Source: Pediococcus claussenii ATCC BAA-344
GTDB lineage: Bacteria; Bacillota; Bacilli; Lactobacillales; Lactobacillaceae
Length of the DNA: 64,000 nt
Reading direction: 5' to 3'
NCBI RefSeq assembly: GCF_000237995.1
Contig: NC_016605.1
Location: 248,001 to 312,000 of the forward strand
The notes under the pieces were generated by a model. It did not search any database. It saw nothing but the letters and a program-made list of their open reading frames with translations, and had not been told where the DNA came from. The translations under genes and the position numbers were made by a program. Positions 1 through 9,928 of this stretch are shown here, piece by piece (position 1 is the first letter of the stretch; every line of letters starts with the position of its first letter).

Positions 1-67
1 AAGCCCAGAGTTAACCTCCAGTTTATATACAATTGGATTTTTATGTAAAAAACGGTACTTCCTTTAA

Positions 68-127
68 AACTAGGATTAATGCCAGGATTGATGTGATTTA
101 ATCCTGACATTAATCTTAGTTTTTTTG
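68..127 (+). terminator. Rho-independent terminator of an upstream gene
   Basis: A long inverted repeat (AACTAGGATTAATG... pairing with ...CATTAATCTTAGTT, a few mismatches) is followed directly by a T-run. It presumably ends a gene left of the window and isolates the citrate operon. Confidence 0.8.
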
Positions 128-222
128 TACCACATAATCTAGTTTATGGGCAGATTTATTTTTATATTTTTAAAAAAACATACAAAAATTTGCAAAATTT
201 TAAAAAGAGAGTACTATTTAGT

Positions 223-236
223 TGACAACGTTTACA
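223..236 (+). promoter_or_regulatory. cre-like CcpA site in the citrate operon leader
   Basis: TGACAACGTTTACA matches the catabolite-responsive element consensus TGWAANCGNTNWCA at all but one defined position. It lies 22 bp before the chosen start of the first citrate gene. A weak promoter can be drawn upstream (TTGCAA at 190-195, 16 bp, TACTAT at 212-217), so the site would sit at or just after the transcription start. Citrate operons of lactic acid bacteria are commonly catabolite repressed, so the role is plausible but inferred. Confidence 0.5.
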
Positions 237-257
237 GTAACTATGGGAGGAATGTCT

Positions 258-1403
258 ATGGATCAGGATAATGAAGTTTTTGAACTGCATAAAAAGCATA
301 CTGGGGTCTTAAGTATTGAACCAGAAATGCAAGTTAGTAATAAAAAGGAATTAGGCGAAGCTTATACACCTGGAGTTGCGGGAATTGCCAAAGATATTGA
401 AGCGCATGCGGAGTTAAAAGATGAATTAACTCTAAGCGGGAAGCTTGTCGCGGTAGTAACGGATGGTTCAGCAGTTTTGGGTCTTGGAAATATTGGACCA
501 GCTGGTGGACTCCCAATTGTTGAGGGAAAGTCACTTCTATATAAGGAATTATCAGGGGTAGATGCCCTTCCAATGGCAGTTGATCAAGTTGAAACAGATG
601 AATTTGTGAGAACCATTAAAAATATTTCAACATCATTTGCAGGGATTCATTTGGAAGATATTGCCGCACCAAGATGCTTTGAAATCGAAGACAAATTGAG
701 TGCCAGTCTTGATATTCCGGTGTATCACGATGACCAAGAAGGAACGGCAATTGTCGTTTTGGCGGGACTACTCAATGCAGCAAAAGTTGTTGGTAAAGAT
801 GTTAAAGATTTAAAAATTGTTATGAATGGATTGGGCGCATCAGGAGTGGCAACGGCAAAATTACTTTATGATTTTGGAATTCATAATTTAACCTTAGTCG
901 ATATTCATGGCGTTATTCGAAGCGATTCAAGTGAATATAATTCATATCAAAAAGAATTAGCACAAAAAATAGGGTTGAATGTCAAAGGACAAAGCCTTGA
1001 TGATGTGATTGACGGTCAGGATGTCTTCGTTGGACTTTCAGACGCCAACGTTTTGTCTGGCGAACAGGTTAAGAGAATGGCAGACGATCCAATTATTTTT
1101 GCCCTAGCTAACCCCCTCCCAGAAATTGATCCAAAGGTGGCAGCAGATGCTGGTGCAAAAGTGATTGCAACAGGTTCAAGCCAATATCCAAACCAGGTTA
1201 ATAATATTTTGGCATTTCCGGGATTGTTCAGAGGACTACTTAAGAGTGGTATTAAGAAGGTTGATTTTAGTTTAGAAATAATCGTTGCAAATGCTTTGGC
1301 AGGAATGATTACAAAACCAACAGCAGAAAAGATTATTCCAGGAGTTTTTGATTCAGGGGTCGCAGATACAGTTACCAGTGCAATTATTAATAGTACAAAA
1401 TAA
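258..1403 (+). CDS. malic enzyme family protein, probable oxaloacetate decarboxylase of citrate metabolism
   Basis: This cytoplasmic malic-enzyme-family protein decarboxylates malate and/or oxaloacetate to pyruvate. Family marks in order are YTPGV with the catalytic Tyr near residue 36, GKSLLYKE with the catalytic Lys near 91, the metal-binding EDIAAPRCFE near 133, VYHDDQEGTA, and the nucleotide-binding GLGASG near 191. I chose ATG 258 because GGGAGG at 245-250 is correctly spaced for it; ATG 252 is too close, and the longer form from TTG 222 would start inside the cre-like site. As first gene of a cit operon it corresponds to the CitM-type soluble oxaloacetate decarboxylase known from Lactococcus. 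In that role it removes the oxaloacetate released by citrate lyase. A true malate specificity cannot be excluded from sequence. Confidence 0.88.
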   Translation: MDQDNEVFELHKKHTGVLSIEPEMQVSNKKELGEAYTPGVAGIAKDIEAHAELKDELTLSGKLVAVVTDGSAVLGLGNIGPAGGLPIVEGKSLLYKELSGVDALPMAVDQVETDEFVRTIKNISTSFAGIHLEDIAAPRCFEIEDKLSASLDIPVYHDDQEGTAIVVLAGLLNAAKVVGKDVKDLKIVMNGLGASGVATAKLLYDFGIHNLTLVDIHGVIRSDSSEYNSYQKELAQKIGLNVKGQSLDDVIDGQDVFVGLSDANVLSGEQVKRMADDPIIFALANPLPEIDPKVAADAGAKVIATGSSQYPNQVNNILAFPGLFRGLLKSGIKKVDFSLEIIVANALAGMITKPTAEKIIPGVFDSGVADTVTSAIINSTK

Positions 1404-1435
1404 AATATTTTAAGCTTCACCTAGGAGGAATTATC

Positions 1436-2410
1436 ATGAGTGTATTTCTTACATCAATTCAAAGTGTCCTAGCAATTGTAATTATGATCGGAGTCGGCTA
1501 TTTTGGTCAGGCTAAGGGCTGGTTCGATAAAAAAGTATCTAGTGCTTTATCAAAACTGATTATGCAAATCGCTTTACCCGCTTCAATTTTTGGTGCCATG
1601 TTAAAATTCTTTAATCCAAGCAAGTTGGCGACACTTTCGCAAGGACTTATTTACTCAATTCTTTCAATTTTGATTGGCTATGTAGTGGCTTGGCTTTACG
1701 TACGAGTAACAAAGGTTCCACGTGGTCGCCGTGGACTAATGATGACGGCTATCAACGGAGCAAATACGGTGTTTATTGGAATGCCCTTAAATATTGCTTT
1801 GTTTGGACAAATTTCAGTTCCTTATTTATTGGTTTACTACATTGTTAACACGGTTATTATTTGGACTCTCGGTGTATGGGTAATTGCTAATGATGATCCA
1901 ACAACGACAGACGGTTCCAAGGCGACATTTGACTGGCATCATTTGATTCCAACTCCACTTTGGGGATTTATCATAGCATTGCCATTCATCTACTTTGCAC
2001 CATTAAAAGATATTTTGAACCATGCTACTTTTGCAACAACTGCTTTAACGGATATTGGTGCATTAGTTACACCATTATCGCTGATTTATATCGGAATCAT
2101 GCTTAGGTCATTTGGTATCTTAAACATGAAATTTGATAGTAGTGTGATTGCAACCTTGGTTGGACGTTTCGTTGTTTCACCAATTTTAATGGCATTATTG
2201 ATTATGATCGGTATGAAATCAGGATTGCAAATCAACAGTATTTTCCATCAAACTTTGATAATTCAGGCGGCAACACCATCACTTGCAGTGCTTCCAATTT
2301 TAGCTGAAACTTATCATGGGGATGTTAAATTTGCGACAAACATTGTTGTATCAACTTCTGTGTTATTCATTATTGTTGTTCCAATTATTATGGTTCTCCA
2401 AAATCTCTAA
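1436..2410 (+). CDS. AEC (auxin efflux carrier) family transporter, putative citrate/malate carrier
   Basis: A 324-residue polytopic membrane protein of about ten hydrophobic segments, typical in length and composition of the AEC family. Lactobacillus members of this family are annotated as malate permeases (MleP). AGGAGG is well spaced before ATG 1436. The gene sits between the malic-enzyme-like gene and citC. That is where other lactic acid bacteria keep a citrate carrier of the 2HCT (CitP) or CitM type; neither is seen here. I infer that it imports citrate or another di/tricarboxylate, possibly with proton symport or precursor/product exchange. The substrate is not shown by the sequence. 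Confidence 0.8.
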   Translation: MSVFLTSIQSVLAIVIMIGVGYFGQAKGWFDKKVSSALSKLIMQIALPASIFGAMLKFFNPSKLATLSQGLIYSILSILIGYVVAWLYVRVTKVPRGRRGLMMTAINGANTVFIGMPLNIALFGQISVPYLLVYYIVNTVIIWTLGVWVIANDDPTTTDGSKATFDWHHLIPTPLWGFIIALPFIYFAPLKDILNHATFATTALTDIGALVTPLSLIYIGIMLRSFGILNMKFDSSVIATLVGRFVVSPILMALLIMIGMKSGLQINSIFHQTLIIQAATPSLAVLPILAETYHGDVKFATNIVVSTSVLFIIVVPIIMVLQNL

Positions 2411-2422
2411 TTTAGAAGGGCG

Positions 2423-3490
2423 GTGTGCCTTATTAATAACGAAATTGTGACACTTAATTTGAAAAATTCAATTGTAAAAAGAAGGTGGGAATCCTTTCTA
2501 ACATCTACAGGAGAATTTAATTTTAGTGATAAAGAAGTCACAGTAATCGATGAAACAATCGGTATTTATGATGGTAATAAATTAGTTGCAACAGGATCGA
2601 TTGCTGGCAATGTTTTGAAGTATATTGCGGTTTGCAATAAGTATACGACGCAAGGAGCCTACTTTAATTTAATCGTTTCGGAATTAATTGCCCGCCTATT
2701 TCAGAAAAAGATCACGCATTATTTTGTGTTTACAAAAGAACAATATTCAGCAAGTTTCCAACATGTTGGTTTTAAAGAATTAGCAAGTTCTGAGATGGGT
2801 GCCATTCTGGAAGGTGGTGATAGGAATATTGAGGAGTATGTTTCAAGTATTACTCGAATTCCAAATCAGGACCAGAAAAAAGTGGCGGCAATTGTAATGA
2901 ATGCCAATCCTTTCACCAATGGACATCAGCAATTGGTAAAAGTGGCTTCGGAAGCTAACGATTTGGTGTATGTATTTGTTGTCAGTAATGATGTTTCGCT
3001 ATTCACTAGCACGGAGCGTTTTGAACTGGTGAAACGAGGAACAGATCAGTTTGAAAATGTTGTAGTGGTTCCCGGCAAGGAATATATGGTGAGTTATGCA
3101 ACATTTCCAGCATATTTTATCCCTACACCAGATACAGCAATAAAATATCAAACAACACTTGATGCTCGAATTTTTAAAAATCAGATTGCACCTAAGTTAA
3201 ATATCCAAAAAAGGTATCTTGGTACAGAACCACTTTCACATACAACGGGAATATATAACGACACGTTAAAACGAGAGCTCCCGCCTGAGATACAGGTTGA
3301 TGAAATTGATCGTTTTAAAGATAGCGACGGAACAATTATTACAGCTACGCAGGTCAGAAAAGCAATTGCTAAAAATGAAATCACTAGTATCAGGGGATTC
3401 GTTCCAGAAACAACGTATCAGTTTATTGAAAACAACTTAGAGGAGCTACAATCAAAGATTGCGAAAGGAATGAGAATTAATGGAAATTAA
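2423..3490 (+). CDS. citC: [citrate (pro-3S)-lyase] ligase
   Basis: CitC activates citrate lyase by acetylating the thiol of the acyl-carrier prosthetic group, using acetate and ATP. The N-terminal third looks like a GNAT fold (pattern around FQHVGFKEL). It is followed by a cytidylyltransferase-like domain with the nucleotide-binding AIVMNANPFTNGHQQLV near residues 155-171, and later TATQVRKAI. Length (about 350 residues) is normal. The start is unclear: GTG 2423 lies only 2 bp after AGAAGGG (2414-2420), while an in-frame ATT at 2432 has better spacing and would give MNNEI-like initiation. The gene overlaps citD by 11 bp, as usual for translationally coupled cit genes. Confidence 0.92.
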   Translation: MCLINNEIVTLNLKNSIVKRRWESFLTSTGEFNFSDKEVTVIDETIGIYDGNKLVATGSIAGNVLKYIAVCNKYTTQGAYFNLIVSELIARLFQKKITHYFVFTKEQYSASFQHVGFKELASSEMGAILEGGDRNIEEYVSSITRIPNQDQKKVAAIVMNANPFTNGHQQLVKVASEANDLVYVFVVSNDVSLFTSTERFELVKRGTDQFENVVVVPGKEYMVSYATFPAYFIPTPDTAIKYQTTLDARIFKNQIAPKLNIQKRYLGTEPLSHTTGIYNDTLKRELPPEIQVDEIDRFKDSDGTIITATQVRKAIAKNEITSIRGFVPETTYQFIENNLEELQSKIAKGMRINGN

Positions 3491-3773
3491 ACAAACCGCA
3501 ATTGCGGGAACACTGGAATCGTCAGATATTCAAATCATGTTAAGCAAGGGAACAGCGGGAATCACGATTGAGTTAGAGTCTGCTGTTGAGAAACAATTTG
3601 GAGACGAAATACGTAAGGTAATTACTTCTGTCTTAGAATCGTTTGGGGTTGAAAATGTGAATGTAAAAGCAGTTGATAAGGGTGCCTTGGATTGTGTTAT
3701 TAAAGCGCGTACCATAGCTGCTACTCAACGCGCACTTGATACGGTTGAAGAACCTGCATGGGAGGTGCTATAA
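3480..3773 (+). CDS. citD: citrate lyase acyl carrier protein (gamma subunit)
   Basis: CitD carries the 2'-(5''-triphosphoribosyl)-3'-dephospho-CoA prosthetic group on which acetyl and citryl groups are exchanged. The 97-residue length is exact for the family. The N-terminal motif AGTLESSDI puts the prosthetic-group serine at residue 14, as in Klebsiella CitD. ATG 3480 lies inside the end of citC, with GAAAGGA just upstream. The stop codon is immediately followed by the citE ATG. Confidence 0.95.
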   Translation: MEIKQTAIAGTLESSDIQIMLSKGTAGITIELESAVEKQFGDEIRKVITSVLESFGVENVNVKAVDKGALDCVIKARTIAATQRALDTVEEPAWEVL

Positions 3774-4688
3774 ATGGCAAATGACACGGAACGTTTAAGA
3801 AGAACGATGATGTTTGTTCCAGGAAATAATCCAGCAATGCTTAAAGATGCTGGCATTTATGGTGCTGACTCGATTATGTTCGATTTGGAAGATGCCGTTT
3901 CAATTACTGAAAAAGATGCGGCACGTGACCTAGTTTATGAAGCTTTACAGACGGTTGATTACGGTAACGCAGAGTTAGTTGTTCGAATTAACGGATTGGA
4001 CACTCCATTTTATCAAAATGACATTAAGGCAATGGTAAAAGCGAAAATTGATGTAATCAGACTTCCAAAGACTGAATCTGCGGAAATGATCCAACAACTT
4101 GAAGCGTTGGTAGCTGATGCTGAAAGAGAGTTTAACGTTGAACCTGGTTCAATTAAATTGATGGCAGCGATCGAAAGTGCCAAAGGTGTAATTAACGCGG
4201 TTGAAATTGCTGCGGCCTCTTCAAGAATGATTGGAATCGCTCTTTCTGCTGAAGATTATACAACTGACATGAAAACGCATCGTTATCCTGACGGCGCAGA
4301 GCTTGAATTTGCTCGAAACATGGTTCTGCATGCGGCACGTGCGGCAGGAATTGCAGCCTTTGATACGGTATTTACTAACATGGACGATACGGATGGCTTC
4401 TATCGTGAGACTGAACACATCCATCAGTTAGGATTTGATGGTAAATCGTTGGTTAATCCCCGTCAAATCGAAATGGTTAACAAAGTCTATCAACCAACTG
4501 AAGACGAAGTTGAAAATGCACTTAATGTTATTGCAGCAATCGAAGAGGCCAAAGTTAAGGGATCAGGCGTAATTTCAATGAATGGTCAAATGGTTGATCG
4601 CCCGGTTGTTTTGAGAGCACAACGTGTGATGATGTTGGCAAAAGCCACAAATTTGGTGAATGAGGATGGTGAATACATTGAAAAATAA
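3774..4688 (+). CDS. citE: citrate lyase beta subunit (citryl-ACP lyase)
   Basis: CitE cleaves citryl-ACP to oxaloacetate and acetyl-ACP. The HpcH/HpaI-type TIM-barrel family shows in [15 protein letters not shown] at the N terminus, [10 protein letters not shown] with acidic metal-binding residues near 33-40, [10 protein letters not shown], and [14 protein letters not shown] near 160. The C-terminal [13 protein letters not shown] is also a family signature. Length (304) is normal. It starts immediately after citD, preceded by GGGAGGTG, and its end overlaps citF. Confidence 0.95.
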   Translation: MANDTERLRRTMMFVPGNNPAMLKDAGIYGADSIMFDLEDAVSITEKDAARDLVYEALQTVDYGNAELVVRINGLDTPFYQNDIKAMVKAKIDVIRLPKTESAEMIQQLEALVADAEREFNVEPGSIKLMAAIESAKGVINAVEIAAASSRMIGIALSAEDYTTDMKTHRYPDGAELEFARNMVLHAARAAGIAAFDTVFTNMDDTDGFYRETEHIHQLGFDGKSLVNPRQIEMVNKVYQPTEDEVENALNVIAAIEEAKVKGSGVISMNGQMVDRPVVLRAQRVMMLAKATNLVNEDGEYIEK

Positions 4689-6216
4689 TGTAAATCGAGA
4701 ATTACCAGAAGACTTGATGAGTGATCTGCATTATCAACCATATGAAAACACAGAGATTGGTAATCCAGATATTCAACGTGTTGCACCAAAAGTCCGAGTA
4801 TCTACTGGTGATGACAAATTAGTTAGTTCAATTGAAAACGTTGTTAAAGAAAACGTTAAAGATGGCATGACGATCTCTTTCCACCATCATTTTCGAGACG
4901 GAGATTTTGTATTTAACCAAGTTATGCGAGTAATTATTGATAGCGGATTGAAGGATCTAACATTAGCTCCTTCGTCTTTAACTGACATTATGAATGATAT
5001 GGTGATTGAAGCTATCAAAGCAGGAACGATTACGAATATCACAAGTTCTGGTATGCGTGGCAAGTTAGGGGACTTTGTTTCACATGGTGGATTAAAGAAT
5101 CCCGTTATTTTCCGATCACATGGCGGAAGAGCACGTGCTATTGAGGATGGGGCAATCAAGATTGATGTAGCATTTTTAGGTGTACCCAACGCTGATAAAC
5201 TTGGAAATGCAAACGGAATGTTGGGAGATGCAGTATTCGGTTCGTTAGGATATGCGTTAATGGACGCACAATATGCCGATAAAGTTGTTTTACTTACGGA
5301 CAATATTGTTGATTACCCAAATACGCCTGCTTCAATCAAACAAACACAGGTTGATTATGTGGTTAAAGTTGATAAAGTTGGTGATCCAGACAAGATTGGT
5401 TCTGGTGCAACTCGCTTCACTAAGGACCCTAAAGAATTGAAGATTGCTCAAACGGTTAACGATATTATTGTTAACTCTCCCTACTTCAAGGATGGATTTT
5501 CATTCCAAACTGGTTCCGGTGGTGCTGCTCTAGCGGTTACCCGTTATCTACGTCAAGCAATGATCGATAACAAAATTAAGGCCTCTTTCGCACTTGGTGG
5601 AATCACAAAGCCAACGACAGATTTACTTGAAGAGGGATTAGTCTCTAAAATAATGGATGTTCAAGATTTTGATAAGGGCGCGGCTGATTCAATGCATACT
5701 AATAAGAATCAGCAAGAAATTGACGCTTCCTGGTATGCAGATCCTTATAATAAAGGCGCAATGGTTGATCAATTAGACGTTGTTATTTTATCAGCGTTAG
5801 AAATTGATACCAACTTTAACGTGAATGTTATGTCTGGATCAGACGGCGTTATCCGTGGTGCGATAGGTGGACACCAAGATGCTGCAACTGCTAAATTAAC
5901 TATTATTAGTGCACCATTGGTACGTGGACGTTTAGCAACTGTTGTTCCAGAAGTGACGAGTGTTGTTACACCGGGCGACTCGGTAGATGTTTTGGTAACA
6001 GAAGTAGGAATTGCAATTAATCCTAAGCGAACAGATTTGATTAAGGAATTTGCAAAATTACCAGGTGTTCCGGTTTATTCAATCGAAGAACTTCAAGCCA
6101 AAGCTGAAAAGATGGTTGGGACTCCAAAACCAATTGAATACGGTGATCGTACGGTCGCACTTGTTGAATACCGAGATGGTACGATTATTGACGCAATTAA
6201 AGAAGTGAAAGATTAA
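4678..6216 (+). CDS. citF: citrate lyase alpha subunit (citrate:acetyl-ACP transferase)
   Basis: CitF swaps acetate for citrate on the acyl carrier protein, the first half of the citrate lyase cycle. The 512-residue length and conserved segments such as [10 protein letters not shown] near residue 70, [14 protein letters not shown], and [13 protein letters not shown] identify it. I chose TTG 4678 because GAGGATGG (4662-4669) is spaced 8 bp upstream; an in-frame ATG at 4660 precedes that ribosome site and would add six residues. The 11-bp overlap with citE mirrors the citC-citD overlap. Confidence 0.94.
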   Translation: MKNNVNRELPEDLMSDLHYQPYENTEIGNPDIQRVAPKVRVSTGDDKLVSSIENVVKENVKDGMTISFHHHFRDGDFVFNQVMRVIIDSGLKDLTLAPSSLTDIMNDMVIEAIKAGTITNITSSGMRGKLGDFVSHGGLKNPVIFRSHGGRARAIEDGAIKIDVAFLGVPNADKLGNANGMLGDAVFGSLGYALMDAQYADKVVLLTDNIVDYPNTPASIKQTQVDYVVKVDKVGDPDKIGSGATRFTKDPKELKIAQTVNDIIVNSPYFKDGFSFQTGSGGAALAVTRYLRQAMIDNKIKASFALGGITKPTTDLLEEGLVSKIMDVQDFDKGAADSMHTNKNQQEIDASWYADPYNKGAMVDQLDVVILSALEIDTNFNVNVMSGSDGVIRGAIGGHQDAATAKLTIISAPLVRGRLATVVPEVTSVVTPGDSVDVLVTEVGIAINPKRTDLIKEFAKLPGVPVYSIEELQAKAEKMVGTPKPIEYGDRTVALVEYRDGTIIDAIKEVKD

Positions 6217-6234
6217 TAACTGAGGAGTTTTCAA

Positions 6235-6786
6235 TTGACACAATCAATATTTGAAACTGGGTATGAACAGGATATAGCGGCTGTTTTGAATAATAGGGAT
6301 CAACGTAGTTCACTACAAAAAGAGTTAATGGATAAATTTGTAGGGCAGACGGTCATTGCAACCAAATTGAATATTCCAGGTCCAATTAAAAATAACGATA
6401 AAATTCATCAATTATTCGAATGGGGCAACAAGCAATTTCTCCAAATGTTAGAATCAAATGATGGTTTTAAAACACTGGATGAAATTGATTGGGACTTGCC
6501 AACTGGTCCTGAAAGCTTTCGGGTAACTAGTATGTCGGCCCTACAAATAAAAAAGATCGCAATTGATTTTGAAGATAGTTCTCAAATTGGGCGCCTATTT
6601 GACATTGATGTATTGAATTCAGAAGTTGATGAAGGTCGTCCCATATCTCGAACAGAACTGGAAATGCCTGTTCGTAACTGTTTGATATGCGATCGTCCGG
6701 CTAAGGAATGTGCACGATCACGACGACATTCAGTCAGTGACTTACAAGAAAAAATCAGCTCAATTTATGCGAAACAATTTAATTGA
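6235..6786 (+). CDS. citX: holo-citrate lyase synthase (apo-citrate lyase phosphoribosyl-dephospho-CoA transferase)
   Basis: CitX attaches the triphosphoribosyl-dephospho-CoA group to Ser14 of CitD. Diagnostic is the C-terminal cysteine/arginine segment RNCLICDRPAKECARSRRHS, plus FDIDVL in the middle. It starts at TTG 6235 behind GAGGAG. At 183 residues it has the usual stand-alone CitX length and is not fused to CitG, unlike in some relatives. Confidence 0.92.
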   Translation: MTQSIFETGYEQDIAAVLNNRDQRSSLQKELMDKFVGQTVIATKLNIPGPIKNNDKIHQLFEWGNKQFLQMLESNDGFKTLDEIDWDLPTGPESFRVTSMSALQIKKIAIDFEDSSQIGRLFDIDVLNSEVDEGRPISRTELEMPVRNCLICDRPAKECARSRRHSVSDLQEKISSIYAKQFN

Positions 6787-6803
6787 ACCGAAAGGAACAA
6801 ACA

Positions 6804-7691
6804 ATGCGGATAGAAGAAAACAGTCAGCATCAGTCATTTCAAGATTTAAAAAAATTAGTGGTGCAAAATGCGGTTAAGTCGATGTTGTACGAAGTGACCG
6901 TTACTCCTAAACCTGGATTGGTTGATCCTCAAAGTTCAGGCCCGCACCCAGATATGGATGCGTTTAACTTTATTGACAGCGCATTGAGTTTAGAATTCTA
7001 TTTTAATTCCTCATTTATTGCCGGATGGCGCTTTGAAGAAGATGACTATCAAACATTGTTTAATCAGATACGCGAATTAGGAATTGCGGCCGAAAAAACA
7101 ATGTTTAGTGCCACCAATGGTATTAATACTCACAAAGGGGCAGTTTTTTCTTTAGGTGTGGTTGTTGCGGCATCGGCAGTTAATCTTTCTGGAGAGACTT
7201 TTGATACAAGAAAAGCACTTGAATGTGTCAAGTTGATGCTTCAGGGACTAGTAGAAAAAGATTTCAAAGGTGTGAGGTCTAAAGAATTATCAGAGTTAAC
7301 TGCTGGTGAAAGACAATATTTACTCTATGGTGAAACCGGAATTCGTGGGGAAGCCGAGCAAGGATACCCAACGGTGATTGAACATGCACTTCCCTTTTTA
7401 ATGCAGAGCAAAGGCACTACTGATCAGCGTTTACTGGATACTCTAATGACAATCGTTGCATCTTCAAACGATAGTAATCTAATTAAAAGGGCGGGAAACA
7501 ACAAAATTGTCGAGTGGGCACACCAACAGGCACAGGAATTTTTAGATTTAGGTGGTAGTTTAACTAGATCTGGGATGGCAAAACTTCTTGAGTTGAATCA
7601 GACTTTTTATGACAGAAATTTGAGCTTGGGTGGTTCAGCGGATTTACTGATTGTGACAATCTTTTTTGGATTGATGCAAGGAACTCTATAA
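6804..7691 (+). CDS. citG: triphosphoribosyl-dephospho-CoA synthase
   Basis: CitG makes the prosthetic-group precursor from ATP and dephospho-CoA. Signature stretches are EVTVTPKPGLVDPQSSG near residue 32, NGINTHKGAVFSLG near 105, and GETGIRGEAEQGYPTV near 180. I chose ATG 6804, preceded by AAAGGA, over a TTG at 6783 that would overlap citX and lacks a ribosome site. It is the last gene of the operon and is followed by a strong terminator. Confidence 0.93.
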   Translation: MRIEENSQHQSFQDLKKLVVQNAVKSMLYEVTVTPKPGLVDPQSSGPHPDMDAFNFIDSALSLEFYFNSSFIAGWRFEEDDYQTLFNQIRELGIAAEKTMFSATNGINTHKGAVFSLGVVVAASAVNLSGETFDTRKALECVKLMLQGLVEKDFKGVRSKELSELTAGERQYLLYGETGIRGEAEQGYPTVIEHALPFLMQSKGTTDQRLLDTLMTIVASSNDSNLIKRAGNNKIVEWAHQQAQEFLDLGGSLTRSGMAKLLELNQTFYDRNLSLGGSADLLIVTIFFGLMQGTL

Positions 7692-7720
7692 TTGTTAAAC
7701 TTTTACTGAATACAAAGAAT

Positions 7721-7775
7721 AAAAACGAATTTCAAAGAAAAGACGTAAAATCTTTCTCTGAAATTCGTTTTTATT
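7721..7775 (+). terminator. terminator of the citrate operon
   Basis: AAAACGAATTTCAAAGAAA pairs with TTTCTCTGAAATTCGTTTTT around a short loop, and a T-rich tract follows. It closes the mae-citG operon 30 bp after citG and separates it from the glycogen promoter region. The rest of 7776-8014 is AT-rich and holds only the glg promoter and cre. Confidence 0.88.
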
Positions 7776-7932
7776 TTGCCAAAAAATCATTTTTTTTTGC
7801 TTATTTGCATATTGTTCGAGTATTTATTTTTATATTGGTATGCTGAAAATCGTAGGTAAAACAGAAGAAATGATGTTTAAAAAATTCATCAAAAAGTTTT
7901 GATTTGCTATATAAAAAGATGGTTGATGAAAG

Positions 7933-7963
7933 TATAATTATCAGTAAGAAGTAAGCGCTTACA
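7933..7963 (+). promoter_or_regulatory. glycogen operon promoter element with cre site
   Basis: A consensus -10 hexamer TATAAT lies at 7933-7938; no good -35 box is visible at the right distance. Twelve bases downstream is the palindrome GTAAGCGCTTAC (7951-7962). The full 14-mer at 7950-7963 misses the CcpA cre consensus by one base. A site at or after the transcription start would be expected to repress by roadblock when a preferred sugar is present. Carbon control of the L. acidophilus glycogen operon is known; its action here is inferred. Confidence 0.72.
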
Positions 7964-8014
7964 AAAGTGCTGATGAACGTTCTTCCTTTCGTCGATATAA
8001 AGGAGGTTAAAGCA

Positions 8015-9928
8015 ATGAAAATTGAGCAAAAAAGATTTGAAAAACAAGCATATTTATTTAACGTTGGTGAGTATTTTAAAAGCTACGAATTTTTAGGGTG
8101 TCACTCTGTTAATGATCAGATAAACATGTTTAGTTTTACAGTTTGGGCACCGAATGCAAAACAGGTACAAGTGATTAGTTCTGCGAAAGATTGGAAACAG
8201 CCGATCTCAATGCGAAAAATAGGACAAACTGGCATTTGGACAGTCGAAACAAAAGATGTTCACTCGGGAGATTTGTATAAGTTTCAAATTACTGATCAAC
8301 AAGGGAATGTATTTCAAAAAATTGATCCTTATGGATTTCAGTTCGAAAAAAAGCCAGGGAATGCTGCAATTGTTGCGGATAACAAACAAAGAAAATGGCA
8401 TGATCAGAAGTGGCTGAAAGCACGCAGTGAAAAGCAGGTTTTGAACGAGCCTTTAAACATTTACGAGTTACACGCTGGGTCGTGGCGACGACATAAGGAT
8501 GATAGTTATTACACTTATGCAGAGTTAGCAGATGAATTGATACCATACGTAAAAAAACATGGGTATACCCATATAGAACTTTTGCCAATTATGGAGCATT
8601 TATTGGATGCGTCCTGGGGTTATCAACAAATGGGATACTTTGCACCAACCAGCCGTTTTGGAAATTTGAATCAGTTTTTGGAGTTTATTGATCGATGCCA
8701 TCAAGTAAATATTGGAGTGATTGTTGATTGGGTTCCAGGTCACTTTATAAAAAATTACGATTCGTTGTATCAGTTTGATGGAACACCCACTTTTGAGTAT
8801 TCAGAGCGTGAACGTGCGGAAAATAAGCGGTGGGGTTCATGGAACTTCGATCTTGGAAAGAACCAGGTGCAGAGCTTTTTGATTTCAAGTGCAATGTATT
8901 GGATTGATTATTGCCACTTAGATGGTTTACGCGTGGACGCCGTTTCTAATATGTTGTATTTGGACTATGACGAAGGTAAAGAAGGAATAACGAATCACCT
9001 TGGTGATAATCGTAATTTGGAAGGAATTTCATTTTTACAAAAGCTCAATACGGTTATCTTTGCGGAACATCCCGATATATTGATGATCGCGGAAGAGTCA
9101 TCTGCGTTTCCAAAAGTTACGGCACCAGTCTCTAGTGGTGGATTAGGTTTTAACTTGAAGTGGAATATGGGGTGGATGAACGATACTCTGAAATTCTTTG
9201 AGATGGATCCACTGTTTAGAAAGGATAATTTTAAATTATTAACCTTTGCCTTCATGTACATGTATGACGAACAATTTGTGTTGCCATTTTCGCATGATGA
9301 GGTAGTTCATGGTAAAAAGTCATTAATGCACAAAATGCCTGGTGATCGATACAACCAGTTTGCTAATTTAAGGACAATGCTGGCATATCAAGCTTGCTTT
9401 CCAGGTAAAAAGTTAAACTTTATGGGAAGCGAATGGGGACAATTTCTTGAATGGCGAGACTGGAGTCAGCTAGAGTGGGTGGATTTAAAAGATGATATGA
9501 ATCTTAAAACGCAGTCCTATACGACAAAACTAAACGAACTGTATAGAGAAAATGAATCACTGTGGCAACAGGATTTTTCACCAAATGGGATGAACTTCAC
9601 CAATACGGATGACGCTGAAAGTTCAACAATGACATTCATACGGCAAAGCGAGAAATCAACTGACTTTATAGTTTGTGCGTTTAACTTTGTGCCCATTGAA
9701 CGACAAAAGTATCGTATTGGCGTGCCTTATTCGGGAGAATATGAATTGCTATTAAACACTGAAGACATTAATTACGGGGGGACTTGGACGAAACTTGAAA
9801 AGGAATTTCACACTAAAAGAATTCCGTTTACTGGACAATCGTATAGTTTTACGGTCACGTTACCCGCAATGGGAGCTTTACTAATCAGACCCATTAATTT
9901 GAAGGAGGATATTAATAATGAACGATGA
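8015..9928 (+). CDS. glgB: 1,4-alpha-glucan branching enzyme
   Basis: GlgB introduces alpha-1,6 branches into glycogen. The N-terminal CBM48-like domain (about residues 15-110, [13 protein letters not shown]) precedes a GH13 barrel with all four conserved regions. These are DWVPGHF, GLRVDAV with the nucleophile Asp, AEESS with the acid Glu, and [12 protein letters not shown] with the third acid. ATG 8015 follows AAAGGAGG; the longer in-frame form starts upstream of this ribosome site. Its end overlaps glgC by 11 bp, so the glg genes are translationally coupled. At 637 residues it is normal length. Confidence 0.95.
   Translation: MKIEQKRFEKQAYLFNVGEYFKSYEFLGCHSVNDQINMFSFTVWAPNAKQVQVISSAKDWKQPISMRKIGQTGIWTVETKDVHSGDLYKFQITDQQGNVFQKIDPYGFQFEKKPGNAAIVADNKQRKWHDQKWLKARSEKQVLNEPLNIYELHAGSWRRHKDDSYYTYAELADELIPYVKKHGYTHIELLPIMEHLLDASWGYQQMGYFAPTSRFGNLNQFLEFIDRCHQVNIGVIVDWVPGHFIKNYDSLYQFDGTPTFEYSERERAENKRWGSWNFDLGKNQVQSFLISSAMYWIDYCHLDGLRVDAVSNMLYLDYDEGKEGITNHLGDNRNLEGISFLQKLNTVIFAEHPDILMIAEESSAFPKVTAPVSSGGLGFNLKWNMGWMNDTLKFFEMDPLFRKDNFKLLTFAFMYMYDEQFVLPFSHDEVVHGKKSLMHKMPGDRYNQFANLRTMLAYQACFPGKKLNFMGSEWGQFLEWRDWSQLEWVDLKDDMNLKTQSYTTKLNELYRENESLWQQDFSPNGMNFTNTDDAESSTMTFIRQSEKSTDFIVCAFNFVPIERQKYRIGVPYSGEYELLLNTEDINYGGTWTKLEKEFHTKRIPFTGQSYSFTVTLPAMGALLIRPINLKEDINNER

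Noticed and set aside
1016-1420. 134-codon antisense ORF in the malic enzyme gene
   Set aside because: Mirror frame of a well-supported gene; no ribosome site and no recognisable motif.
4887-5303. 138-codon antisense ORF in citF
   Set aside because: Shadow of citF, whose own reading frame shows strong family motifs.
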